A stretch of 64,000 nt of DNA from positions 42,144,918 through 42,208,917 of the forward strand of contig CM070730.1 of NCBI GenBank assembly GCA_036346275.1, given 5' to 3'. Below the pieces are notes generated by a model. It searched no databases, was not told the origin of the DNA, and saw only the letters and a list, made by a program, of their open reading frames with translations. Position 1 is the first letter of the stretch. The number at the start of each line of letters is the position of its first letter. This DNA is from Otatea glauca (Eukaryota; Streptophyta; Magnoliopsida; Poales; Poaceae). Below, piece by piece: positions 1 to 10,520 of this stretch. The translations under genes were made by a program, and so were the position numbers.

Positions 1-1079
1 ACGACGGTGCATATCAGAACAAGAAGGAAGAGATCTCCTCAAGGAAATCCACTCGGAGTCTACGCAATCATGCGCGCGCCGCCCCTAGTTGGCAAGGCCT
101 ATCGTCGTGGTTTTTCTCGCCGACCGCCATCACCGACGCAGAGGACGCCATCCGACATGCGGCGATGTCGGTTCTTTGCGCGACGATGAACAAACCGCAT
201 AGGAACTACGCACCATCCCCATAACCCGCCGCTTATGGTGCGGGGCTCGACATGTTAGGACCTTTGAAGAAAGCCCAAGGCGGTCATACTCATCTCTTTG
301 TAGCCGTCGATAAATTCACCAAGTGGGTGGAAGCAAAGCCGGTCACCGCAATTACGACAGCCAAGGCCGAAGAATTCTTTCAAGGAATCGTGGTTAGATT
401 CGGTGTCCCGAATCGGATCATCACGGATAATGGCACCCAAATCAGGAGCGACGAATTTCAAGACTGGTGCAACGAACTCGAATTAAAGATCTGCTTTGCG
501 TCAGTAGCGCACCCTCGGAGCAATGGACAAGTCGAGCATGCTAACGGCATGGTGCTATAGGGCCTGAAGGAGAGAATTTTCGATCGGCTAAAGCCGTACG
601 CCACTCGGTGGGTGAAAGAATTACCATCGGTACTCTGGGGGCTCCGAACCACCCCCAGCAGAGCAACTGGGCAGTCACCTTTCTTCCTTGTGTATGGCTC
701 GGAGGCAGTCCTTCCCACCGAGTTACAGTTCGGATCCCCACGGGTTCGGAGCTATGAAGAAATTGCTTCGGAAGACAGCCGGCTAGAAGACCTCGATCGA
801 CTGGAAGAAGCCAGGGACAATGCAACAATTCAGTCGGCAAAGTACCTTCAAGGCCTACGCCGCTATCATGGCTGCAATGTAAGGAGCCGCGCGTTCTCTA
901 AAGGAGATTTGGTTCTAAGAAAGAATCAGAAATGCGAGCATAAACTCTCCCCAAGCTGGGAAGGCTCTTATGTCGTTGATGAAGTGGTTTGCCCTGGAGC
1001 TTACAGACTCAAGCGCGAAGACGGCACGGCGGTTAGCAATACTTGGAACATAGAACAGCTACGTCGTTTTTTCGCTTAA
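1..1079 (+). pseudogene. Integrase (3' part of Tat-lineage pol) with internal stop, element A
   Basis: Ty3/gypsy integrase, the enzyme that joins retrotransposon cDNA to target DNA. From about 240 the frame reads LDMLGP, then HLFVAVDKFTKW, RIITDNGTQ and HPRSNGQVE. These supply the Asp, Asp and Glu of the DDE core. A TAG at 558-560 interrupts the frame, which continues at once to the C-terminal part (YGSEAVLPTE, then KLSPSWEGSYVVDEV) and ends at a natural TAA at 1077-1079. The stretch 1-240 is frameshifted remnant of the zinc-binding N-terminal domain. It matches the minus-strand integrase at 7561-8390 almost residue for residue, so A and B are close relatives. The stop is visible; loss of function is inferred. 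Confidence 0.9.
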
Positions 1080-1353
1080 ATTCTATAATCCAATTGTTTT
1101 TCCATGAATGAAAGTTCAATTTGAAAGTTGCTTTTATATAACCTTCCCTATAATCATCCATCCGAGTGCTTTGCTCCTATGCTAAGACTCAGAGACATGC
1201 GTCATAAACCATGCCCCAGAGCCTGGGGGCTGAATCAGTCGGACGAGATGCCCAGTTGGACCGAAACTCTAAGTTGTCAAAACCACTCGGGCATATGCGC
1301 ATGTTACATTCTGATAACACAAGAGCAAGGAAACACCTTTATACATTTTCAAT

Positions 1354-4021
1354 TCACAGATCTAAAGTTTCTACAATAGACAAAGAGGTGTCCCTGACTT
1401 CTTCCCAGAGTTCGACGGCCCAGTCTTCATCTACGTTGCGGGCGTAGCCTTCCTTGACGGCCTCAAGATCCACTCGGGGATAATGTGACTTGGTAATCGC
1501 CAAAGTCTGGCTAGCGCCATTGGCGCCGCCTCCTTCAAAAGGTTCTGAGCGCCACGGGGCTTCTCCTCCGAGAGATGACTGCCCTCGCTAAGTGCCCTCT
1601 CACCCTTGGGATGAAGCGAACTCAGTAGCGGCCCAGAGGCCTCCTGAAGCTTGGCGCAGGACGCCTCAAGGGCTTTGACCCTCTCACTGAAGACGGCGTA
1701 CTGCGCTCGTGTTTTGAGTTTATAATCTGCAAGGCAAAACATTAGAAAGGGCAATGAAGGCATGATAGTGCCGAGACACCGGGCGTACCTTCATACTCCT
1801 TCTCCAGTTTTGTCCTGGAATCCTCCGCGGCTCTAAGTTGCTCTTGGAGCTTTGCAAAGGCGGAGTCCCGAGCTGAAATTGAGACCAGAAGATCATGAAG
1901 CCAATCGATTAAATGAAAAAAAAACGGGGCGGCCTAGTAAATAGTTACCTCGAAGGGAGCCAACGACGTCTAGCTTCTCCTGGCACAGAGCACTTTGCTC
2001 CTCCTGCGACGCCTGGACCTCGGACCGAAGGGATCGCAGCTCGGCCGCATGCTCGGCCTTGACGTGTTCCAAGTCGGCCAAGTATTCCTGGCGTGTCTAG
2101 ATTTCAGGGAGCATCTTCTGGAAGTATTCGGCTTTCTGTTCGAAACGCTCCCGTATTTTCTGTAATCGTCACAGGAAAAGGTAACCACATGACAAACGAC
2201 GGAACCAGGAATACAATAGTTGTAGAGGAGTGCTTACCCGGGCCGCTCGCGCGCAAGCCGCGGCGTGAATATAAAAGTCATTCCTCTCCTTCTCCTCCTC
2301 CTCCGAGTCTTCCAGGAGCTTCAAGCCTTCCTACTCATCAATCCATGCGGCCTCCGTTATGAGCCGGGGGCGAGCAGGGGTTGGTGGGACTCGGTGGATC
2401 TCTTCGACCTCGGGGGACGGGCAGGAGGCCAGCTCTGGAGCAGCAGGATCCGACACCGAAGTAGGAGGAGTAGGAGACGATGCCGAGGACCCAGGAGGCA
2501 CTTCGGTTTCTCGAAAGCGCCCCACGACTGGAGCGCAAACTGGGGCTCGGCCTCCACAGAGGGCCATAGACGGTGTCCCGACGGGAACATCGAGCTTAAG
2601 GATCCCTATGAGGAGAATTGTCAGCGAGCCTGCAAAACGAGCCAAATAGGAGTCGGCAAGGTAACAAACCTGTCGGACTTCCTCATCTTCATCGGGGGCT
2701 TCTTCCGAGCGGTCGGGCCGCCCTCGGAAGGACCACTCGGGACGCTACCGACTGGTACCCGGGGCTCCTCTTGAAAACCCGAGTCCTTTCAGAGACACAG
2801 CCGAGCCACAGGTGCTCACGGGGAGGAGCCGAAGGTGCCGGGCTCACGATGGGTCCCGAATCTTAGGACCGCCACGGGCGTTGGGACGCCACGGGTCTTC
2901 GGTCAATGTCTTTTTCCCTTCTTCGCAGGATTTCTCAGAGACCTCGCTCGTCGCTTCGGGGAATCGCGTATGCGAGTAGGCATTTCTGGAAGAGGTGCGA
3001 CGCTGAAGAAGGCAATATGATCCTGCAAATGAAGGTTAAGAGTTAGAAGATATTCAGAGACAAAGGGAAAAAAATCAGAATGCCAAACCCGCCTACCTCA
3101 AGAGGAGGGTGTGAAGCAGTGAAAGACTTCGGGCACCTAACGGAGAATATGTCGACACTCGGGATGAAGAATTCTCTGGCCCGAGCGCATATCTGTTCCT
3201 TCGACAGCTCGTTGGGCAGCTCCCGGGTCGGGTCACCTTTCCCTTCGTACGCGAATCCCAGATGAACTCACTCCTTCAGGGGCTGGGTCCGGCGAGCAAC
3301 AAAATGGAGAGCCAGACCTACCCCTGTGAGACCATCTTCCTTCAACTTCCCAATCAGCACCAGGAGATCAAACACCTGGTCCATGTCGGCGGAGTTGGGG
3401 GTAGATATCCAGGAAAGAGACGTTTTGGGTCGGCGCCCGGCAAAGGGAGATAGGGCTGAATCGAAGTTGGCGCAATAGAACCACTCCCGATGCCAGCCTT
3501 TGTTGTAGGTTTTGAAGGGGATTGCGAAGTAACTCTTCTTCACCCTCCCACTGAACTGCCCCAACAACCTTGGGGTCGCTCTTGGAGGGATAAGGTTTCA
3601 GAACGTAAAAATAGCAAAAAAGATCAAAATGGGGGCTGATACCCAGGAAAGCTTCACAAAGATGGACGAAAAGAGAGATTTGCAGAATGGAATTGGGATT
3701 CAAGTTCACCAACTCGATTTCATAGAAGAAGAGAAGGCCGCGGAGAAAAGTGCTGGCCGAAAGACCCATTCCGCGCTGGAAAAAGGATTCGAATACCACT
3801 ACCTCTTCGGGACGAGGAGTGGGGATGGATTCGCCGGTGGCTGGATGGGTGGAGATCAAGGCTAAGTTCGGGAGAATCCCATCTTCCACCATGGACTGCA
3901 GCCTCTCCTCTGTCGTCGTTGAGGTCGTCCAATCCTGCGGCGAAGGCGGTGAGGAAGAGGAAGACATCTTCGAAAGAGAAGTCGGAAAGGCAAGGGAGAA
4001 AAAGGAGCGAGGGCGCAGCAA
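1354..4021 (-). pseudogene. Antisense accessory ORF of Tat element A (PF04195-like 'putative gypsy type transposon' protein), intron-containing
   Basis: This gene runs opposite to pol and sits between pol and the 3' LTR, where Grande/RIRE2-type elements carry an antisense extra gene. Its N-terminal part (start near 3967 or 4021) has a Ser/Pro-rich leader, then VVFESFFQRG and HLCEAFLGISPHFDLF, typical of the PF04195 family. A frame change near 3550 leads to KGWHREWFYCANF and LKEDGLTG. The C-terminal half is coiled coil (around 1893-2081 and 1490-1730). Splice signals are visible on the minus strand: an intron at 1788-1727 (GTACGC...TTGCAG) and an acceptor near 1873. The last exon ends with TGA at 1354-1356. 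The function is unknown. A TTTAAA-rich stretch near 4050 could be a weak TATA box. Confidence 0.75.
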
Positions 4022-4460
4022 GAGAGTGAACCGTCGGGCGTCGTACGGCCTAAACCTTTAAAAAGGGGAAAAATTAAGTCTCCACCGAATCGATGAGAAA
4101 AAGATTAAGAAGCGTCTTGTCCTTTCGGATTCCCCATAAGCGATTTGAAGGCCTGTCGTTTCGACCCGCGGAGTTTGACAGGGTTTGACCAAGTTATATT
4201 GGGGGCGCGTCGCTCCACGCAACGGGGCATTTTCTCCACTTTTCGTGCTAAGCGGGACGAGGAGGATCTCCAATTTGGATAAAAACATGTCTTCTCGTGG
4301 TACGCCCCACGCTGGGTCGTTAGGTGGTTACCGCACGACGGAATCATGTACCACGAGTCGAGCCTAAACAGACACAAATCCAATGGTATGCCCCATGAGG
4401 GTTGGAAAACTGTGCGTCGTATTAAACAAGTACGGATACCGTTCAGATGAAAACGCAATA
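4022..4460. other. Spacer between antisense ORF and tandem repeats, element A
   Basis: This is non-coding 3' untranslated DNA of element A, upstream (on the minus strand) of the antisense ORF. It would therefore contain that gene's promoter. Apart from an AT-rich patch around 4050-4080 I see no domain or repeat. Confidence 0.5.
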
Positions 4461-4905
4461 CGCTCCAAGAGAGCCTAAGCTATGTCCGCCATCGGTCGGA
4501 TATGGGTATCACTCGGCCAAGAGCCATGTAAATTGCGATACGCTCCAAGAGAGCCTAAGCTGTGTCCGCCATTGGTCAGATATGGGTATCACTCGGCCAA
4601 GAGCCATGTAAATCCCGATACGCTCCAAGAGGGCCCAAGCTGTGTCCGCCATCAGTCGGATATGGGTATCACTCGCCAAGAGCCGATAAACCCGATACGC
4701 CCAAGAGAGTTCGAGCTGTACCTACACCGCCGGCACAGAATCACTCGGCCATGAGCCAGGAGAACCTTGATACGTCCCAAGTTGGACTAAAACTATATCT
4801 TGCAGCAGTCGGATATGGGTGTCGCTCGGCCAAGAGCCACGATGCGCCCCAAGTTAGGCCTAAGCTATATCCGGCAATCGTCAGGCATGGATATCATTTA
4901 GCCTT
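4461..4905. repeat. 80-bp tandem repeat array in the 3' region of element A
   Basis: The block beginning CGCTCCAAGAGAGCCTAAGC starts at 4461, 4541 and 4621, a period of exactly 80 bp, and each unit contains GGATATGGGTATCACTCGG. Later units (about 4695, 4770 and 4840) keep ATATGGGT and CGGCCAAGAGCCA but have lost or gained bases. About five to six units are recognisable, best conserved on the left. Spacer-like satellite arrays are known from the 3' untranslated part of Tat elements. Confidence 0.9.
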
Positions 4906-5087
4906 GAGCCAGATGGACGCAGACGTCATCAGGATCAAGTAACATGCGAGTTCCGAGATGCCCTAGAACGGGTCTAATCCATAATCAAAGGACGGACAAG
5001 AACTTCATGGACAAAAGGTAGTTCTTTATTATATACAAAAAGTTCCCTAGGCATTACGCCTAGGAAACTATTACATTTACAAGAGAG

Positions 5088-5339
5088 CTACACCTCCCCG
5101 CGGCGTGCCTGGCTGAGCGCCTCGACAAGAGCCTCCCTAACCCTGTAAAGGGCAAGGAAGACCTCAAGGAATGCGTCGACGGCCGTGCAGTCGCTCTCCA
5201 CCGCCTTCTCCTCAAGCAGCTCGTCCACAGCCCGGTCGAAATCCTCCCAGAGCTCGGCGAGTATAGGGTGCACCCTTGCTTGATGATACCACCGCGACAT
5301 GACATAGGTAGAAGCTTGAAGCAGGAAAGTGGAGGGCAA
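5088..5339 (-). CDS. Small antisense ORF (83 aa, acidic, helical) with its own TATA box, element A
   Basis: I do not recognise this protein. It has a short hydrophobic start, then an amphipathic, acidic, probably helical body (residues with ELWEDFDRAVDELLEEKA, then VFLALYRVREALVEALSQA) and ends RRGEV. A clean minus-strand TATA box (CTATAAAAG) lies at 5376-5384, about 40 bases upstream of the ATG at 5339, which suits a plant transcript with a very short leader. It lies between the tandem repeats and the polypurine tract and is antisense to the element. It may be a second accessory gene or the first exon of a longer antisense transcript. Whether it is translated cannot be judged from sequence. 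Confidence 0.45.
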   Translation of the reverse strand: MPSTFLLQASTYVMSRWYHQARVHPILAELWEDFDRAVDELLEEKAVESDCTAVDAFLEVFLALYRVREALVEALSQARRGEV

Positions 5340-5375
5340 AGAGCGAAGGGATACATCCTAGAAGCGCTGGTCTGC

Positions 5376-5384
5376 CTTTTATAG
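5376..5384 (-). promoter_or_regulatory. TATA box for small antisense ORF
   Basis: The minus strand reads CTATAAAAG, embedded in a GC-richer flank and about 40 bases upstream of the antisense ATG at 5339. It is a sequence match only; no transcript evidence is available. Confidence 0.5.
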
Positions 5385-5559
5385 CCGATTTGGCAAAATT
5401 GAAGTAAATGCGAAGATATTTAGTATCGGAAGCGGAGTTAATGTAACTTCAGAAGCCGAGGAGTTTTTCAGCAAACAAGTTGGCCCAGGAAAACAAGACG
5501 ACCTCAAAGACTGCCCGATGAATATCTACGATGAAGATTAAAACTTCAGGCGGGAGAAA

Positions 5560-6099
5560 TATCCAATCTACATTCGTAATATGAGAAGAGGTCCACGAGG
5601 CTACTCACGATAAAGCCTGCCCGATAGAAAACTACAATTAGGTGAGGCAAATATTAAGGATCATATTCGAGCCCTTCATAATTCGCTCTCTGTAAGAAGA
5701 AGTCTTCCAACCGAATGGCGTAACTAAATAAGCTCGCATAAGAAGTCGTGAATAGTGATTCAAGCAGAAATTTAAATTGGAAACATAGCGATCGGATCAT
5801 GAAGCACTCGGGGGCTACTGTGGAATATACTATCCAATCTACATTTGTAATACGAGAAGAGGTCCACGAGGCTACTCACGATAAAGCCTGCCCGATAGAA
5901 AACTACAATTAGGTGAGGCAAATATTAAGGATCATATTCGAGCCCTTCATAATTCGCTCGCTGAAGAAGTCTTCCAACCGAATGGCAGAACCAGTCGGAA
6001 GCTCAGACAAGAAGTCAGGAATAGTGATTCAAGCAGAAATTTAAATTGGAAACATAGCGATCGGATCATGAAGCACTCGGGGGCTACTGTGGAATATAC
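5560..6099 (+). repeat. Tandem duplication of about 270 bp spanning the polypurine tract and LTR start
   Basis: The segment from TATCCAATCTACATTCGTAA (5560) to TGTGGAATATAC (5830) is repeated at 5831-6099 with few substitutions and small indels. Both copies contain GAAGCACTCGGGGGCTAC, the polypurine tract, followed by the first 12 bases of the LTR. Only the second copy continues into the full LTR. The element therefore carries two plus-strand priming sites about 269 bp apart. Confidence 0.92.
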
Positions 6100-6655
6100 G
6101 GATCCGGGTACCCTCACGATCTGCCCAGAGACGTCCGAGGGATGAGCCCAAGAGGAAGGCCCAGGATGATGTCTCCCGCACCAGGCCCTGTTGTCGTGCG
6201 CAAGGGGGTACATCCCATAGATAGTTGAACTTATATTTAGATATGATAGATACGGTTGTAATCCGAGTCGCTAATAGGGTAGATAAAGATGTAAACTCTA
6301 TCCTGTGACCGACTAGAATCTTGTAACCAATCGGGTTCTCTTAACCGATTAGGACTCTGTAAGCCGCCCCACCCCCGCTATATAAGGGAGAGGGCGGGCA
6401 ACAACATAGGGATCCGATCATCCAAGCATAGAGCAATCAAGCCGTAGAGCCTAGAACACCACATATCGCCCAGAGCATATTGCGCTTTGAGCAACCCCAG
6501 ATCCAAGAGATCCGCATAATTCCAGCACACAGGATTAGGGTATTGCCTCCATTGCTAAGGGCCTGAACCTGTCTAAAATCCCTGTCTTGTGTGACCTTCG
6601 AGTTTGAGATCGAGCGCCTGCCCCATAATTTTATTGCCGACTACAAAAGTCGACA
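6088..6655 (+). repeat. 3' LTR of element A (568 bp)
   Basis: It begins TGTGGAATATAC directly after the polypurine tract ACTCGGGGGCTAC and ends AAAAGTCGACA, giving TG...CA ends. A TATA box (CTATATAAGG, about 6378-6387) precedes a transcript-like leader. The downstream half (about 6390-6655) is the reverse complement of 13166-13417, the 5' LTR of element B, which shows that both belong to one family. Confidence 0.92.
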
Positions 6656-7232
6656 GGCTCTTTTTTAATCGTCTGGTTTTTTGATCTTCTTATCTTTGTA
6701 TCAGCTCGGGATCCCACCGTCGCGAAGCTTCAAGAACAACTCAAGGTCTCGGAGACCTCCAAATTGAAGTTAGAGAAGGAGCTAGAAGGTATGCTCGGCA
6801 GCTTGACCCTCCCTTGCCTCCATCGTCTTTTTGGTATTTCTTAGTAACTTGTTTTGCTTGCAGACTATAAGTTCAAGACGCGGGCGCAATACGCCGTTTT
6901 TAATGAGAAGGTTGAAGCCCTCGAAGCGTCTTGTACGAAGCTTTGTGAAGCCCCGGAGCCATTACTGAGCTTTCTTCATCCCGGAGGTGAGAGGCCGCCG
7001 GTAGGGACGAGTTATCTCCACCGCAGAAGCTCCCAAGGAGCTCAAGATACTCGAAGGAAACGGCGACTAACGGTGCTAGCTGTGCTCGCAATCATCAAGT
7101 CGCTCTATCCTCGAGTGGATCTTGAAGTTGCGGGGACTGCCACGCCGCAACGTGGATGAAGATCGGGCCGCTGAGCTCTGGGAGGAAGTCAAGGATGCCT
7201 CTACGGTTGTTGTAGAAACTCTGGAGCTGTAA
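6656..7232 (+). pseudogene. 3' exons of antisense accessory ORF, element B
   Basis: Antisense to element B, this matches the end of the accessory gene in A. An acceptor (TATCAG at about 6699-6704) is followed by a coiled-coil exon (6705-6788, residues KLQEQLKVSETSKLKLEKEL), an intron 6789-6863 (GTATGC...TTGCAG, 75 bases) and the last exon starting DYKFKTRAQYAVF. A one-base frameshift near 7145 separates VDLEVAG from NVDEDRAAELWEEV. The stop is TAA at 7230-7232. The bases 6656-6701 are the remains of the preceding intron, into which element A inserted. Both introns fall where A has them, so the gene structure is conserved between copies. Confidence 0.8.
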
Positions 7233-7560
7233 ACGAAATTTATAAAAATGTTTCTTTGGCCCTGCAAGTCTTCTTTTTTAGAAATGCTATTATGCTTAAT
7301 AAGGCCATCTGAGTGGTTTTTTGACGTATCATGTCCGACTAGTCCAGCCCCTAGGCTCTGAGGCATGGTTCATGTCGCATGTCTCAGAGTCTTAAAATCG
7401 TAGGAGCAAGGCACTCAGACACATAAAACACAAGAAGATTAAACAAAAATAACTTTAAGAGCAAACATTCATTCATAAAGGAACTATTGAATTGTTGCGA
7501 AAAAACGATGTAGCTGTTCTATGTTCCAGGTGTTGCTAATAGTTGTGCCGACTTCACGCT
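7233..7560. other. Convergent 3' untranslated spacer between accessory ORF and integrase, element B
   Basis: The plus-strand accessory ORF and the minus-strand pol converge here. The same arrangement occurs at 1080-1353 in A. I see no coding signal. A stretch near 7375-7420 resembles 1150-1210 of A, confirming homologous spacer. Confidence 0.6.
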
Positions 7561-8390
7561 TTAGCTTATAAGCCCCAGGCGTGTCACCTCATCGATGATG
7601 TAAGGGCCTTCCCAGCTTGGGGAGAGCTTATGCTCGCACTTCTGATTCTTTCTAAGGACCAGATCTCCATTGGAGAACGCGCGGCTCCTTACATTGCGTC
7701 CGTGATAGCAACGTAAGCCCTGAAGATATTTTGCCGACTGAATTGTTGCGACGTCCCTGGCTTCTTCCAGTCGGTCGAGGTCTTCTTGCCGGCTCTCTTC
7801 CGAAGCGACTTCTTCATAGCTCCGAACCCGCGGGGATCCGAATTCTAACTCGGTGGGGAGGACCGCCTCTGAACCATACACTAGGAAGAAAGGTGACTGC
7901 CCGGTTGCTCTGCTGCGTGTGGTTCGCAGCTGCCAGAGTACCGAAGGCAATCCTTTCACCCACCGAGTGGCGTATGGTTTGAGACAATCGAAAATCCTCA
8001 CCTTTAGGCCTTGTAGCACCATGCCATTGGCTCGCTCGACTTGCCTATTACTTTGGGGATGTGCTACCGACGCAAAGCAAATTTTTATGCTGAGTTCGCC
8101 GCACCAGTCCTGAAATATGCCGCCTCTGAATTGGGTGCCATTATCAGTGATGATTCGGTTTCGTACACCGAATCTAACCACGATTTCATGGAAGAATTCT
8201 TTGTCCTTTGCAGCTGTGATTGTGGCGACTGGCTTGGCCTCAATCCATTTGGTGAATTTATCGACAGCCACGAAGAGATGAGTATATCCGCCTTGAGCCT
8301 TCTTCAAAGGTCCCACCATGTCGAGCCCCCAGACCGCAAACGATCAGGTGATGGGGATAGTCTGTAGTTCATGTGCCGGTTTGTTCATCT
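7561..8390 (-). pseudogene. Integrase of element B
   Basis: Integrase region of the Tat pol polyprotein. The core reads LDMVGPLKKAQGG, HLFVAVDKFTKW, RIITDNGTQF and HPQSNRQVE, so the DDE residues are present. The C-terminal part follows (YGSEAVLPTELEFG, WEGPYIIDEV). The frame runs uninterrupted from 8319 to 7561, then ends early (RLGLIS, stop) compared with element A, which has an extra tail (YRLKREDGTAVSNTW...); a small deletion or frameshift near 7575 explains this. Stops occur just upstream (about 8380-8395) in the linker to the zinc-binding domain, whose remnants (AEEIVRTCDGCQ) lie at about 8400-8460. Confidence 0.88.
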
Positions 8391-8399
8391 ATCACGGAA

Positions 8400-9410
8400 A
8401 GAACTGACATCCATCGCACGTTCGGACGATCTCCTCTGCATCAGTGACAGCAGCCGCCTAGAAAAATCCCTGACGATAAGCTTTGCCAACTAGGGTTGAT
8501 GATGCCGCATGATTTCCACAAACTCACGAGTGGATTTCCTTGAGAAGATCTCTTCCTTCTTGATTTGATATGCATCGTCGTAGTACACCAGAGGAGCTCT
8601 TGCGATAAAGTTCTTCCCTGATCACCACATAGCTCTTGCTTCAGCGCATTATTCATTCGGCCTGCACGCGGTCTTCGAGTAGCTCGTCCTTCGTTAAGTA
8701 GTCCAGATACAGAGTTGTCCAATCGGGGGTAATGACTAGGATTTCGGCCTCTACGTTCTTCTCCGTTGGGACTTCCGACTTCGTTCGAGTGCTAATCGTG
8801 GGCTTATGGATTTCTTCGACAAATGCTCCCACGGGCTCTGTAGATCGGCAGGATCCCATTTTTGCTAATTTGTCGACCGCTTCATTGTCCCGGCGGAGCA
8901 AATGAACAAGTTCCAGGCCGTTAAAGTTACCTTCTAGCTTGCGTACCTCCTGCCAATAAGCAGCCATGTTGTCTTCGATGCAAGACCATTCTTTTTGCAC
9001 CTCAACCTTTCTCCACTTGGTGATATGAGCACAATACCAGCCCCCACGCCGCTGAACATGAGGGAACCATCGAAGTACATCGTCCAATACTCGAGTTCCT
9101 TGATGACCGCCGGGTTTTGAAGTTCTGTCCACTCGGCTGTGAAGTCGGCGAGCGCTTGAGACTTGATGGCGGTGCGAGACTTGAATAGGATATCAAAAGC
9201 TCCAAGTTTGACTGCCCACTTTGCAACTCTTCCGATGGCCTCCCTGTTGTGAAGGATATCTCCAATTGGGAAGGAGGTGACCACCGAAATAGTATGTTCT
9301 TGGAAGTAGTGCTTGAGCTTGCGAGATGTAAGAAGTACAGTATGTAATAATTTCTGCACTTGCAGATACCGCACCTTAGATTCGCTCAGGACTTCGCTGA
9401 CGAAGTAGAC
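8400..9410 (-). pseudogene. RNase H region (gypsy RNase H end plus second, archaeal-type RNase H) and linker, element B
   Basis: Downstream of RT the frame reads YFVSEVLSESKVRYLQVQKLL, the end of the gypsy RNase H. It then reads ELEYWTMYFDGSLMFSGVGAG and IVLISPSGERL, which is the second RNase H-like domain that marks Tat/Ogre elements. A frameshift near 9000 moves the continuation (ELVHLLRRDNEAVDKLAKMG) into another frame, ending at 8653. The remaining 8650-8400 is a frameshifted linker leading to integrase. Dual RNase H is family knowledge; the motifs are read directly here. Confidence 0.8.
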
Positions 9411-10457
9411 CTAGTGTTGGATCTTTTGCACGTGGCCCGGCTCCTCCTTTTCTACGATGACCGCAGCGCTGAGTACATGAGTCGTTGCCGCGATGTAAAG
9501 TAGCAGAGGTTCCTCTGGCATCGGTGAAACCATGACCGGGGGCGTGGTTAAGAAGGTCTTGAAATCTTCAAACGCTTGTTGTGCCTCTGTCGTCCATTGG
9601 AACTTGTCCTGCTTCTTGAGGAGTTTAAAGAATGGCATACCTCGCATACCCAGTCGGGAAATAAACCTGCTGAGCGCGGCCATGCACCCTGTAAGCTTCT
9701 GGACGTCCTTTTGGCAAGTCGGCGGCTCCATATTTGATATGGCCCTGATCTTCTCTGGGTTGGCCTCAATGCCTCGTTGGGATACGATAAACCCGAGCAG
9801 CTTTCCCGAAGATACTCCGAAAACACACTTCTCGAGATTAAGCTTCATGTTGAAAGCTCTTAGACTCTCGAACGTCTCGTTCAGGTCGGCGATAAGGTCC
9901 TTCCTCTCCCGATTCTTCACCACGACATCGTCCACGTATGGCTCCACATTGCGTCTGAGCTGGGCGTGAAAACACCACTGTATCACGCGTTGATAAGTCG
10001 CACCAGCAATTTTCAACCCGAATTGCATCGTGGTATAGCAAAATGCCCCAAAGGGCGTGATGAACGAAGTCTTGATATGATCTTCCGCCTTTAGGTGAAT
10101 CTGGTGGTACCCTGAGTAGGTGTCAAGGAAACTCAGGATCTCGCACCCGGCGGTTGAATCAACCACTTGATCAATCCGAGGTAACCCGAAAGGATCCTTC
10201 GGGCATGCCTTGTTGAGATCAGTATAGTCAACGCACATGCGCCAAGTTTTATTCTTCTTTTGAACTAGTACAGGGTTTGCCAAACAATCGGGATTATACA
10301 CTTCTTTGATAAAACCTACAGCTAAAAGCTTGGTGATCTCTTGCTTGATGGCGTTCCGACAATCTGGAGCGAACCGCCGAAACCTTTGCTTGGTTGGTTT
10401 TGCCTTTTCGTCGACGTGCAGAGAATGCTTGATCACCTCCCTAGGAATACCCGGCAT
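9411..10457 (-). pseudogene. Reverse transcriptase domain, element B
   Basis: Copies retrotransposon RNA into cDNA. The order is typical: FIKEVYNPDCLANPVLV, WRMCVDYTDLNKACPKD, SFLDTYSGYHQI, ITPFGAFCYTTMQFGLKIAG, then the active-site box PYVDDVVV, KCVFGV, and the connection (RLGMRGMPFFKLLKK). The track of 348 residues is open from the first Met at 10457 to a stop at 9411, just inside the following RNase H. Real pol would begin further upstream; an in-frame stop near 10520 separates it from the protease frame. The YVDD motif is intact, so decay seems moderate. Confidence 0.92.
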
Positions 10458-10520
10458 GTCGGATGGTTTCCAGGCAAAGATGTCCTTGTTAGCAAGGAGG
10501 AAGGTGATGAGCGCGCCTTC

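Larger units (their letters stand above)
1..6655 (+). mobile_element. Element A: Ty3/gypsy (Tat lineage) retrotransposon, 3' portion
   Basis: The order integrase (plus), antisense accessory ORF (minus), tandem repeats, polypurine tract and 3' LTR is that of grass Tat-lineage elements such as RIRE2 or Grande. The 5' half lies left of the window. The right end is precise: the LTR ends in GTCGACA at 6655, and at once the antisense accessory gene of another element (B) resumes, so A inserted into an intron of B's accessory gene. The 5 bases after the LTR (GGCTC) should be the target-site duplication, but the partner copy lies outside the window. An in-frame stop in integrase shows that this copy is not autonomous. 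Confidence 0.88.

Noticed and set aside
4461..4905. CRISPR-like array
   Set aside because: The whole 80-bp unit repeats without unique spacers, within a eukaryotic retrotransposon.
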